Positions 6,592 to 13,300 of a DNA stretch of 16,558 nt are shown in pieces. The notes under the pieces were generated by a model that was not told the DNA's origin, did not search any database, and saw only the letters and a program-made list of their open reading frames with translations. The stretch comes from Bacillota bacterium (lineage in GTDB: Bacteria > Bacillota > Negativicutes > Sporomusales > UBA7701): positions 1 through 16,558 of the forward strand of contig JAEZLU010000074.1 of NCBI GenBank assembly GCA_023415075.1. Direction: 5' to 3'. Every line of letters starts with the position of its first letter. Positions within the stretch are counted from its first letter, which is position 1. A program made the position numbers and the translations under genes.

Positions 6592-7407
6592 TTATTGCCC
6601 GCCGGCGGCGACGGCAAAGCCGTAATCGAGAAGGTGGGTAGCGTCGGTCCAGCGCTCGTCGTCATTCAGGAGCACGGCGATAAGCTGGACGCCGCCCTGC
6701 CTGGCCGAAGCCACCAGGCAGTCGCCGGCCGCTTCGGTGTAGCCGGTTTTGACGCCGTTGGCCGCCGGATAGGTTTTGAAGAGTTTGTTGGTGCTGGTCA
6801 CGCGGACAGCCGCCCGGTTGACAAAGGGCACGATATAGTTGCGGGTGGCCACGATGCGGGCGAACTCGGGGTTTTGCAGCCCCTGGGCGGTGATACGGGC
6901 AAGTTCGCTGGCGGTGGTGTAGTGGTTGACCGGCTCGGGCAGTCCATGGGGGTTGCTGAAGTGGGTCTTGGTCAGGCCCATTTTTTCGGCGCGGGCGTTC
7001 ATTAGTTCGACGAAGGCCGGCACTGAGCCGGCGATGTGCTCAGCCACGGCTTCGGCGGCGTCGTTCCCGGAAACCAGCATCATGCCTGTAAGGAGGTCCC
7101 CCAGGGTCAGCCGATCGCCGGCCCGCAGTCCGAGGCTCGAGCCGTCGCAACCGGCCGCCCGGGCGCTGATGGTGACGATGCTGCTCAGGTCACCTCTTTC
7201 CAGAGCCACCAGGAGGGTCATTATTTTGGTGGTGCTGGCTGGATACATGATGGCGTCGGCGTTCACGGAGTAGAGAACGCGGCGAGTACCGGCGACCATC
7301 AGCAGGGCGGCTTCGGCGTCGACCTTGGGCGGCGGGGGCGCGGCCAGAATAGTCGCCTGGCCGATAAAGAGGAAGAGCAGCAGCAAAGATAAGATACGGC
7401 GGCGCAT
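6592..7407 (-). CDS. D-alanyl-D-alanine carboxypeptidase (S11, DacF/PBP5 type)
   Basis: Penicillin-binding carboxypeptidases of this family remove the terminal D-Ala from peptidoglycan stem peptides outside the membrane. The 271-residue protein has a signal peptide (RRR then a run of Leu/Phe to about residue 23, AAPPPP after it). All three catalytic motifs are present: S58-T-T-K61 within YPASTTKIM, S113-G-N115, and K220-T-G222 within GVKTGYT. It is much shorter than PBP5 or DacF of Bacillus (around 380 residues) because it stops after the catalytic domain and lacks the C-terminal beta domain and membrane anchor, so it may be freely secreted or held by an uncleaved signal. The ATG at 7407 has a GGGGG run seven bases upstream. 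It lies 106 bases after the deacetylase gene and could have its own promoter. The name dacF would imply a sporulation role, which is not shown. Confidence 0.92.
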   Translation of the reverse strand: MRRRILSLLLLFLFIGQATILAAPPPPKVDAEAALLMVAGTRRVLYSVNADAIMYPASTTKIMTLLVALERGDLSSIVTISARAAGCDGSSLGLRAGDRLTLGDLLTGMMLVSGNDAAEAVAEHIAGSVPAFVELMNARAEKMGLTKTHFSNPHGLPEPVNHYTTASELARITAQGLQNPEFARIVATRNYIVPFVNRAAVRVTSTNKLFKTYPAANGVKTGYTEAAGDCLVASARQGGVQLIAVLLNDDERWTDATHLLDYGFAVAAGGQ

Positions 7408-7453
7408 AGGTGACCCCCTTGAGTGTAGGCTGGTTTAAGATATCCACTAGTTA

Positions 7454-7481
7454 ACAATAATATTCTGGCATCCGACGACAA
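7454..7481 (-). promoter_or_regulatory. Possible promoter of the D,D-carboxypeptidase gene
   Basis: On the minus strand, TTGTCG (7481-7476) and TATTGT (7459-7454) are spaced by 16 bases, each matching four of six consensus bases of a housekeeping promoter. The region is the AT-richest part of this otherwise GC-rich intergenic gap. Read-through from the deacetylase gene is the alternative, as no terminator was seen between them. Confidence 0.3.
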
Positions 7482-7513
7482 TTCCTGCAAAAGCGATCAA
7501 TTTGTCGAAGGTG

Positions 7514-8209
7514 CTAGTTGTGGACTTCATAGTACTGCAAGAGTTCACTGACGGTAACGAAGCTGTAACCCTGTTCGCGCAGGCGGTCGATGATCACGGC
7601 TACGGCTGCCGGCGTCTGAATGGCCCCGTTGCCTTCGTGCAGCAGGATGATCGCTCCCGGGAAGGCATGTTTGACGACATAGCCGGCGGTCCGCTCGGCG
7701 CTGCTGCGTTCCCAGTCCCGCGGGTCGACCGACCAAAGGATGGTGGTGTAGCCGCGCTGCCTAAGTTCCCACACCAGCCGGTCGTTGTAGCCGCCGCCCG
7801 GTGGCCGGAAATAGACCGGCTTGGGGGCGGCCGTCATAATAACGGCTTCAGCTTTCGCCAGGTCGGCGAAAAAATCGTCGCGGCTGATGCGGGTGGCGAT
7901 GCGGTGATCGTAGCTGTGGTTGGCTACTTCATTGCCGCGGGCGGCGACCGCCGCGAGCAGCTTCGGCCACCTGACGGCGTTTTCGCCGACGATAAAGAAG
8001 GTGGCCCGCACATCTTTGGCCGCCAGTACCGACAGCAAGGCCGGCGTTGTGCCCTCGTGCGGCCCGTCGTCGAAGGTAAGGGCGATTACTTTATGGGTTG
8101 TCGGCACTTTTTTTACCGCTTGTTCATGGTCCTGCAGCAGATGGCCGCCGGCCATTACTGCCACTAGTGCGCCGACAGCGAAAAAAAGTCCCCAGGCGTT
8201 GCGTTTCAC
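7514..8209 (-). CDS. Secreted or membrane-anchored polysaccharide deacetylase (NodB domain)
   Basis: NodB-domain enzymes (CE4) remove N-acetyl groups from chitin-like or peptidoglycan sugars using a metal ion. In the 231-residue product: a basic start and hydrophobic segment (residues 6-20, signal peptide or anchor), motif 1 LTFDDGP with Asp47 and Asp48, motif 2 HSYDH with His98 and His102, motif 3 RPPGGGYN (135-142), motif 4 with Asp162 in WSVDPRDW, and motif 5 ILLHEG with His191. All catalytic and metal residues are intact. The GTG at 8209 is chosen because GGAGG lies seven bases upstream; the open frame to 8263 overlaps the preceding gene. It follows the L,D-transpeptidase gene by 16 bases, so the two are co-transcribed. 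The pairing points to peptidoglycan modification, for example in the wall or spore cortex; a PdaA-like role is possible but not proven. Confidence 0.92.
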   Translation of the reverse strand: MKRNAWGLFFAVGALVAVMAGGHLLQDHEQAVKKVPTTHKVIALTFDDGPHEGTTPALLSVLAAKDVRATFFIVGENAVRWPKLLAAVAARGNEVANHSYDHRIATRISRDDFFADLAKAEAVIMTAAPKPVYFRPPGGGYNDRLVWELRQRGYTTILWSVDPRDWERSSAERTAGYVVKHAFPGAIILLHEGNGAIQTPAAVAVIIDRLREQGYSFVTVSELLQYYEVHN

Positions 8210-8225
8210 TTTTTCTCCTCCCCGC

Positions 8226-8942
8226 CTAAAGGCCAAGCAGTTGGATTGTAGGTTTATCGACAATGCCGGTGGCTTCGAGGCCGCTGGTCACCTGAAAGGC
8301 ACGCAGGGCCGCGTCGGTCTCCATCCCGAACAGGCCGTCGGCCCGCGACTGCAGGTAGCCGAGTTCTTTCAGCCTGAGCTGGAGGATGACGACGTCGGCG
8401 CCGGTCATCTGATATTTCAGTCGCCGCTCGACTTTGACCGGCCGGCCGGTAATTTTGACCGGCGTTCCCAGCGACGCCCACTCGAAGAGTTCTTCGACGT
8501 CGCGGTTACGCATGCGGATGCAGCCGTGACTGGCGTAACGGCCGATGGACCAGGGGTTGTTGGTGCCATGGATGCCGTAAATGCCCCAGGGGACGTTGAG
8601 GCCCATCCAGCGGGAGCCGAAACCGGTGCCCCAGTTGTAGTCCTTCCAGACGATTTTCCATTCGCCGATGGGGGTAGGCGTGGAATCCTTGCCAACAGCG
8701 ATCCGGTAGCGTTTATAAAGCTGGCCGTCGCTGTAGACCGACAGAATCCGCTCGGGGACGCTGATAACGAGCTCTACGCTGCCGGTCGGAGCCTGCGACG
8801 GCTGGCCGGGGATGGCCGCAAGTTCCTTCTCGTCCAGCCAGTCCAGGGCGGCCAGGGCGATGAAAAAACTGAGGATGAGGAAGACGGTAAGACCCCAGTA
8901 GCTGCCCCCCCGCCGGACTTTTGCCAGTTTAATGAGAATCAT
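8226..8942 (-). CDS. L,D-transpeptidase (YkuD) with C-terminal peptidoglycan-binding domain
   Basis: L,D-transpeptidases form 3-3 cross-links or attach proteins to peptidoglycan and resist most beta-lactams. The 238-residue protein has an N-terminal membrane segment (about residues 15-33, after a basic RR), a YkuD domain from about 56 to 168 with IHGTNNP (His125) and the signature SHGCIRMRNRDVEEL holding His139 and catalytic Cys141, and a C-terminal PG_binding_1 repeat (about 178-238) recognisable from LQLRLKELGYL, DGLFG and AALRAFQ. The order (catalytic domain first, binding domain last) gives a membrane-tethered enzyme. The ATG at 8942 has AAGGAG about ten bases upstream. The deacetylase gene follows by 16 bases. 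A candidate sporulation-type promoter lies just upstream; if real, this is a mother-cell gene. Confidence 0.93.
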   Translation of the reverse strand: MILIKLAKVRRGGSYWGLTVFLILSFFIALAALDWLDEKELAAIPGQPSQAPTGSVELVISVPERILSVYSDGQLYKRYRIAVGKDSTPTPIGEWKIVWKDYNWGTGFGSRWMGLNVPWGIYGIHGTNNPWSIGRYASHGCIRMRNRDVEELFEWASLGTPVKITGRPVKVERRLKYQMTGADVVILQLRLKELGYLQSRADGLFGMETDAALRAFQVTSGLEATGIVDKPTIQLLGL

Positions 8943-8979
8943 CGGTTTCCCGCTCCTTGCCTGATAACACTTCCCTAAA

Positions 8980-9008
8980 AAAATATGCGGCAGTCCCCGA
9001 TATATGAT
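8980..9008 (-). promoter_or_regulatory. Candidate SigE-like promoter of the L,D-transpeptidase gene
   Basis: On the minus strand ATCATATA (9008-9001) is followed after 13 bases by CATATTTT (8987-8980). This resembles the Bacillus SigE (mother-cell) pattern of an ATA-containing -35 box and a CATACAAT-like -10 box. The deduced transcript would start about 30 bases before the ATG. The match is by eye and the region is AT-rich, so a housekeeping promoter is not excluded. Confidence 0.35.
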
Positions 9009-9036
9009 TTAAGAAAAGAGCGGGTCCGACGGAAAA

Positions 9037-9070
9037 GCAAAAGGCCCCGGCCATAGGACCGGGGCTTTGC
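9037..9070 (-). terminator. Rho-independent terminator after the small-protein gene
   Basis: GCCCCGG (9044-9050) pairs with CCGGGGC (9059-9065) around an 8-base loop, with further wobble and A-T pairs outside. In the minus-strand transcript the stem is followed by UUUU. It lies about 27 bases past the stop at 9097, so the small gene forms a transcript of its own. Confidence 0.85.
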
Positions 9071-9096
9071 TGGCAGACGGCGGCATGCCGCCGAGG

Positions 9097-9369
9097 CTAG
9101 ACGGGCGCACAGGGACGGGGGACGCATAGGCGGCGGGGCGCGCAGCCGAAGGTGGTGCCTTTTTTGAAGTTGCTGCCGTATTTGCTGTAGTTGGTATAAT
9201 TGTAGTAGCTGGGAAAGTACGTGGGCGGTTTATTTTCGACGAAGGTCTGGAGCTCGGGGTTAAGTTCCCAGAAAACCTCGGTGGCGATTATCGGAAACTG
9301 CACCGTGGTCGGCGTCAGGGAGGTGACCACCATCTGCCGGTCGCCGGATTTTTTTCTTTTCCTGGCCAT
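9097..9369 (-). CDS. Small protein of unknown function, Tyr/Asn-rich with Cys/Pro tail
   Basis: I do not recognise this 90-residue protein. Evidence that it is a gene: AGGAGG eight bases before the ATG at 9369, a -10-like element upstream, an intrinsic terminator just after the stop, and no competing gene. The chain starts basic (MARKRKKSGDR), then has a soluble-looking segment (VTSLTPTTVQFPIIATEVFWELNPE), then a tyrosine- and asparagine-rich stretch around residues 50-67 (YFPSYYNYTNY followed by SKYGSN), and ends with three cysteines among Pro/Arg (GCAPRRLCVPRPCAPV). There is no signal peptide and no membrane segment. Composition of this sort is seen in some spore-coat and other structural proteins, and a Cys-rich tail could bind metal or cross-link, but both readings are inference. 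Confidence 0.7.
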   Translation of the reverse strand: MARKRKKSGDRQMVVTSLTPTTVQFPIIATEVFWELNPELQTFVENKPPTYFPSYYNYTNYSKYGSNFKKGTTFGCAPRRLCVPRPCAPV

Positions 9370-9389
9370 GAAAGGTTCCTCCTTGCGAA

Positions 9390-9418
9390 GTGACCGCTTA
9401 TTTGCTCTACAGTATAAT
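9390..9418 (+). promoter_or_regulatory. Promoter of the YeeE/YedE gene pair
   Basis: GTGACC (9390-9395) and a perfect TATAAT (9413-9418) are separated by exactly 17 bases, a good housekeeping (SigA) promoter on the plus strand. Transcription would start near 9425 and leave a leader of about 115 bases before the ATG at 9541. The same TATAAT, read on the other strand, lies within CATATTATA, the probable -10 of the divergent small gene, so the two promoters overlap and may exclude each other. Confidence 0.6.
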
Positions 9419-9540
9419 ATGCGGCAGCAGCCGGCGCGCTTACATAATGCCCGGCAAACCGGCGTATGTTCGTGGCGGCAGCGACAATATTGCCGCGAGC
9501 GGCATAGTATTTATTAGAATTATTGTAAGGAGGTTATGGC

Positions 9541-10059
9541 ATGCGGGACGACAGCGGCTGGAATCCTTACCTGGCCGGGGCTCTAAGCGGCCTTGTGACC
9601 ATCGCGTCGGTGTGGATGACCGGCCATTACCTCGGCGCGTCCACCACCTTTGTCCGTACGGCGGGACTGGTGGAGAAGTTCTTCGACGCCGACCGGGTAG
9701 CGAAGATGGCGTATTTTCTGCGGGAGGTCCCGCAGATAGACTGGCAATGGCTGTTCGTGGCCGGCATCTTTGTGGGCTCCTTCCTGGCGGCAGCCCTGTC
9801 CGGAAGCTTTCGCTGGCGGGCTGTGCCGGCGATGTGGCAGGCTCGGTTCGGCCCGGCCCCCAGCCGGCGGGCGGCGTGGGCTTTCGTCGGCGGCCTGGTG
9901 GCGATGTTCGGCGCCCGGCTGGCCGACGGTTGTCCGAGCGGCCATGGGCTTAGCGGTACGCTGCAACTGGCGGTCAGCGGCTACCTGGCCCTGGTCTGCT
10001 TCTTCGTCGGCGGCCTAATCATGGCCCGTATTCTCTACGGGGGAGGCGGCGGCCGATGA
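9541..10059 (+). CDS. YeeE/YedE-family sulfur-compound transporter, first subunit
   Basis: This family of membrane proteins takes up sulfur compounds; TsuA/YeeE imports thiosulfate using conserved cysteines. In the 172-residue product the first hydrophobic segment is at about 9-30, others at about 69-88, 112-128 and 143-165, and the motif GARLADGCPSGHGLSG carries the conserved Cys131. The ATG at 9541 has AGGAGG seven bases upstream. The stop overlaps the next start as ATGA, so the two halves are translationally coupled. Full-length YeeE (about 350 residues) has two such halves in one chain; here each is a separate gene, as in the PmpA/PmpB pairs. The two genes are the only plus-strand genes here. 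No TusA-like sulfur carrier or rhodanese gene is adjacent, so the substrate is uncertain. Confidence 0.88.
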   Translation: MRDDSGWNPYLAGALSGLVTIASVWMTGHYLGASTTFVRTAGLVEKFFDADRVAKMAYFLREVPQIDWQWLFVAGIFVGSFLAAALSGSFRWRAVPAMWQARFGPAPSRRAAWAFVGGLVAMFGARLADGCPSGHGLSGTLQLAVSGYLALVCFFVGGLIMARILYGGGGGR

Positions 10060-10628
10060 CTGAAGTGCTGAATGGCTTTTTGGCCGGCATCGTTTTCGGT
10101 TTTTTACTGCAGAAGAGCCGGGTACTGCGGTACGACAAGCAGCTCGGAGCGCTGCGGCTGCAGGATTTCACCATCGTCAAATTCATGCTGGCCCATGTCG
10201 TGGTGGCCATGGTGGGGGTTTATCTGCTCTATGACTTGGGGCTGGTAAAGCTGGCCGTCAAGCCGCTGACAGTGGGCAGCGTAGTGCTGGGCGGCTTGGT
10301 CTTCGGTCTCGGTTGGGGCCTGGTCGGTTATTGCCCCGGCACGGCGGTAGCCGCCCTCGGCGAAGGCCGGCTCGATGCCCTCTGGGCTATCGGCGGAATG
10401 CTGGCAGGGGCCGCACTGTACGCTGAGGCCTATCCCTGGCTGCAGTCGACGGTCCTGACCTGGGGCGTTTACGGCCCGGTCACCCTGCCGCAGGCGCTCG
10501 GCATCGGTCACTGGCCGGTGGCCGGGGCGGTTATCGGCCTGATTTTCGTCTTGTTTGTCCTGGTGGAGCGCTACGAGGCCGCCCAGCCGACCATCGTTCT
10601 TCACAAGAAGCCGCCGGGGCCGCGCTGA
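10056..10628 (+). CDS. YeeE/YedE-family (DUF6691-like) transporter, second subunit
   Basis: Second half of the split YeeE/YedE transporter, 190 residues. Hydrophobic segments are at about 5-18, 45-63, 74-92, 107-122 and 154-172. The family motif GYCPGTAVAALGEGR holds conserved Cys93, the counterpart of Cys131 in the first subunit; together they would provide the paired cysteines of the substrate path. A polar loop (QKSRVLRYDKQLGALRLQDF) follows the first span, and the C-terminus is a basic tail ending in KKPPGPR. The start overlaps the previous stop by four bases, and both subunits probably assemble as a heteromer. A bidirectional terminator follows four bases after the stop. Family assignment is good; thiosulfate as substrate is inferred from characterised relatives only. 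Confidence 0.87.
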   Translation: MTEVLNGFLAGIVFGFLLQKSRVLRYDKQLGALRLQDFTIVKFMLAHVVVAMVGVYLLYDLGLVKLAVKPLTVGSVVLGGLVFGLGWGLVGYCPGTAVAALGEGRLDALWAIGGMLAGAALYAEAYPWLQSTVLTWGVYGPVTLPQALGIGHWPVAGAVIGLIFVLFVLVERYEAAQPTIVLHKKPPGPR

Positions 10629-10631
10629 CCG

Positions 10632-10668
10632 AAAAGAACCCCCCGCTTAAAATGCGGGGGGTTCTTTA
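10632..10668. terminator. Bidirectional rho-independent terminator between convergent operons
   Basis: AAAGAACCCCCCGC (10633-10646) pairs without mismatch with GCGGGGGGTTCTTT (10654-10667), a 14-bp stem around a 7-base AT-rich loop. Both strands end in a T-rich tract. It serves the YeeE/YedE pair (stop at 10628) from the left and the cobamide operon (last stop at 10684) from the right. Confidence 0.95.
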
Positions 10669-10683
10669 TGAGTCCGGCCAGGG

Positions 10684-11304
10684 TTACCTGAGGGCGGGCC
10701 GCAGGTGATGGGCGTCGTTGACCAGGGTTACCAGGGTGCGGTGCTTGTAGAATTCAATGATGTTGACGGCGGTGTTGTCCTGACGGATGTCCCAGACATG
10801 GTTCAGGTGGATATCGAGGATGGCGCAGATTATGGTGCGGATGGTGCCGCCGTGGGAGACGACGACGATGTTCTGGCCGCGGTGTTTTTCAACCAGGCGG
10901 GTGATGGCGCCGGTCGCCCGCGCTTTAAGTTCATGGAAGGTTTCGCCGCCGGGTATGCGGACTTCGTCGGTGTTGGTATAGAGGCGGCTCATCTCATCCG
11001 ACCAGCCGTCAACGATACGGTCGTAGGTCAGGCCTTCCCAATGGCCGAATTTAATTTCCCGCAGGTCGGTCTCGGCCCCGACCGTCAGTCCATGGCGGTT
11101 GGCGATCATTTCGGCGGTTATCATCGCCCGGCTAAGGTCACTGGCGTAAACGGCGTTGATTTTTTCGCCGGCCAGGCGGGCGGCGACCAGTTCGGCCTGC
11201 CGCAGGCCCTCTTCGCTCAGGGGGGTGTCGGTATGGCCCTGGTATTTAAGTTCTTTGTTCCAGATGGTCTCGCCATGGCGGACGAGAAAGAGTTTTGTTG
11301 TCAC
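10684..11304 (-). CDS. cobC: Histidine phosphatase, probable alpha-ribazole phosphatase
   Basis: This is a member of the phosphoglycerate-mutase-like histidine phosphatases. The 206-residue chain begins TTKLFLVRHGET with the phosphorylated His10 in the RHG motif, has the proton-donor region DLREIKFGHWEG and the second histidine in VVSHGGTIR. Sequence alone would allow a general phosphatase or mutase; its position last in a cobamide operon points to CobC, which removes phosphate from alpha-ribazole-5'-phosphate or from the cobamide phosphate after CobS. The GTG at 11304 is chosen because AGGTGA, which includes the cobD stop, lies six bases upstream; a TTG at 11310 has no room for a ribosome site. 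The gap to cobD is six bases. A terminator follows its stop. Confidence 0.85.
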   Translation of the reverse strand: MTTKLFLVRHGETIWNKELKYQGHTDTPLSEEGLRQAELVAARLAGEKINAVYASDLSRAMITAEMIANRHGLTVGAETDLREIKFGHWEGLTYDRIVDGWSDEMSRLYTNTDEVRIPGGETFHELKARATGAITRLVEKHRGQNIVVVSHGGTIRTIICAILDIHLNHVWDIRQDNTAVNIIEFYKHRTLVTLVNDAHHLRPALR

Positions 11305-11310
11305 CGGCAA

Positions 11311-12405
11311 TCACCTGCAATATGTTTTTTCGAGGGCGGCCAGGAGCCGCCGGTTGTCGGCCGGCAGTTTGACGGCCAGGCGGATATAGCGGTCGTCGAG
11401 GCCGGGGTAGTTGCTGCAGTCGCGGATGAGGATGGCGCGAGCCTGCAGGGCCTGGCGGAGGCTGGCGGCGGTGTGACCGGTGCCGGCGATGTCGGCCAGG
11501 ATGAAGTTGGCCGTCGCTGGCAAGGGAAGAACTCCCGGAAGGGCGGCCAGGCCGGCGGCCAGTTCGTTCCTGGCGGCGGCGACGGCAGCAATGCTAGTCG
11601 TCCGGTATTCGTCGTCGGCCAGGGCGGCGACACCGGCCGCCTGAGCCAGGCTGTTGACGTTCCAGGGGTCTTTGCCGGTCGCCAGCAGGTGGCCGACGGG
11701 CGCCTGGGCCAAGGCGAACCCCAGCCGCAGGCCGGGGATGGCGTAGAACTTGGTGAGCGACTGGAGAATGACCAGGTTGGGGTAGGCTGCCAGCAGCGGC
11801 CGGCAGGTATGGTCGGCGGCATCCGCCAGGAAATCGATGAAGGATTCGTCGATAACCACCAGACCCCCGTGGCCGGCGGCGGCGGCAATGATCCGCTCGG
11901 CGGCCGGCCGGGGAAGTATCCGGCCGGTAGGATTGTTGGGATTGCAGATAAAGGTGATATCGACGCCGGCCAGGCGTTCGCTCAAAGCGTCAGCGTCGAG
12001 GCGAAAGCCGTCGGCGGTGGTCAGGGGAAAGTAGTCGACAACGGCGCCGGCGGCCCGGGCCGCCCGCTCATATTCGCTGAAGGTGGGCGCCGGCACCAGC
12101 ACCCGGCGGGGCCGCCGCCGGTAGCAGAGAAGGTAGAGAAGTTCGGCGGCGCCGTTGCCGCAGGTTATATGTTCGGGGGCGGCCGCGTAGCGGCGGGCGA
12201 TGGCCTCTTTGAGGGCGGACGCGGCGGCGTCCGGATAATGGACGACGAGCGGCAGGGCGGCCTCGATTGCTGCCCGTACGCGGCCTGAGAGTCCAAGGGG
12301 GTTGATGTTGGCGCTGAAGTCAAGGAAGGCCTCCGGGGCCCGGCCGGCTTGGCGGGCGGCGGCGTAGAGGTTGCCGCCGTGCTCGAAGGCGTCGCGGTCA
12401 GGCAC
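11311..12405 (-). CDS. cobD: L-threonine-O-3-phosphate decarboxylase
   Basis: CobD is a PLP enzyme of the aminotransferase fold that decarboxylates L-threonine phosphate to (R)-1-amino-2-propanol phosphate, the linker between the corrin ring and the nucleotide loop. The 364-residue length fits. The N-terminus has EHGGN and LDFSANINPLG (residues 28-38), ITCGNGAAELLYLL (80-93), ICNPNNPTG (153-161), VIDESFIDF (184-192), and the PLP lysine at Lys219 in SLTKFYAIPGLRLGF. These also occur in histidinol-phosphate aminotransferases, the main alternative, but the EHGGN start and the operon favour CobD. The start is a GTG at 12405 with GGAGG eight bases upstream, overlapping the threonine kinase gene by eight bases, which suggests coupled production of the kinase and the decarboxylase of the same branch. 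Confidence 0.92.
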   Translation of the reverse strand: MPDRDAFEHGGNLYAAARQAGRAPEAFLDFSANINPLGLSGRVRAAIEAALPLVVHYPDAAASALKEAIARRYAAAPEHITCGNGAAELLYLLCYRRRPRRVLVPAPTFSEYERAARAAGAVVDYFPLTTADGFRLDADALSERLAGVDITFICNPNNPTGRILPRPAAERIIAAAAGHGGLVVIDESFIDFLADAADHTCRPLLAAYPNLVILQSLTKFYAIPGLRLGFALAQAPVGHLLATGKDPWNVNSLAQAAGVAALADDEYRTTSIAAVAAARNELAAGLAALPGVLPLPATANFILADIAGTGHTAASLRQALQARAILIRDCSNYPGLDDRYIRLAVKLPADNRRLLAALEKTYCR

Positions 12406-13279
12406 AGTCCTCGCCTCCCTCCAGTTTGAGGCCGCCGCCGATAAAGCGGGCCTGCCGCAAAAACCGCAGTTCGGGGCAAGCCTGCAGGATGGCCTCGCGG
12501 CAGCCGGCGAGCGCGGCGACTGGCTGGCCGGCGAACAGAACGCCGATGACGGTGCCGCTGTGGGCGGTGTTGATGCCGGCTGCCCCGTACCGGCCGGCGA
12601 TGGCGATGACTTTGTTCAAACAGGGTTTCGGCAGGATGGCCTGGTTGGCCAGGGCGCTGAGGGTAGCCCCACGGCCGATGGCAAGCGGGTCGCCGGTGGC
12701 AAGGCCACGGCTGACAAGTTCGACCGCCTGCCGGACCTGAGCCTCTTTAGCGGCGTTCAGCTCAGCCAGATCGCGGCGGCGGTTGAATTCTAGGGTATCA
12801 ACCTGGCCGCCGGCGTCGAATATCAGGATGCTCATGGGCGGCGGCGCGCCGAGCGGCTTGCGAATAAGGCCGCAGACATGATCGAACATGACGACGCCGG
12901 GATAAAAAATGCCGTCGGTCGGTTCAATGGACAGGGCTATGTCAGCAATTTCGTCGGCGCTGAGAGTCCGGCCGGCAGCGAGGGCGGCGGCCTGACAGGC
13001 GGCGCTGATGTCGGCGCTCGAGGAGGCCATACCCTTGCCAGGGGGCAACGCCGATGAGACGGTTATGGCGAACTGCGGGCAGGACACCCCGAGGTAAGCC
13101 CAGGTCCGGCGGACGGCCTCGATCGTTTTGCCGCCGGCGGCTAGCATATGGCCGCCCGGTTCGACGGCCACCGCGGTGTAAAGGTCGATCGGGCAGGTTA
13201 TCAGGAAATGTCGGCCGGCCAGCGTGCCCTGGACAAGTTCACCACAGGAGCCGGGGGCGCTTACTTTTGCTGCAATCAT
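12398..13279 (-). CDS. pduX: GHMP-family L-threonine kinase
   Basis: PduX phosphorylates L-threonine to L-threonine-O-3-phosphate, the substrate of CobD. The 293-residue product opens with VSAPGSCGELVQGTLAG (6-22), the family start, and has the GHMP ATP-binding motif LPPGKGMASSSAD at 78-90 and a glycine-rich C-terminal motif AAGINTAHSGTVIGVLF. Length and layout are those of PduX-like kinases. The ATG at 13279 has GGGGA about nine bases upstream. The 46-base gap to cobS is the longest in the operon and holds a hairpin. Neighbouring cobD completes the aminopropanol phosphate branch, which makes the assignment much stronger than sequence similarity to GHMP kinases alone. Confidence 0.9.
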   Translation of the reverse strand: MIAAKVSAPGSCGELVQGTLAGRHFLITCPIDLYTAVAVEPGGHMLAAGGKTIEAVRRTWAYLGVSCPQFAITVSSALPPGKGMASSSADISAACQAAALAAGRTLSADEIADIALSIEPTDGIFYPGVVMFDHVCGLIRKPLGAPPPMSILIFDAGGQVDTLEFNRRRDLAELNAAKEAQVRQAVELVSRGLATGDPLAIGRGATLSALANQAILPKPCLNKVIAIAGRYGAAGINTAHSGTVIGVLFAGQPVAALAGCREAILQACPELRFLRQARFIGGGLKLEGGEDCA

Positions 13280-13300
13280 TTGTTTTGTTCCCCTATGTCG

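Noticed and set aside
9447..9953. Plus-strand frame starting in the leader of the YeeE gene
   Set aside because: Most of it runs in another frame through the conserved YeeE/YedE gene; the ATG has no ribosome site.
10705..12288. Plus-strand open frame of 527 codons opposite cobC and cobD
   Set aside because: Same cause: it mirrors two confidently identified genes, and its Gly/Val/Asp-rich translation is typical of an antisense frame.
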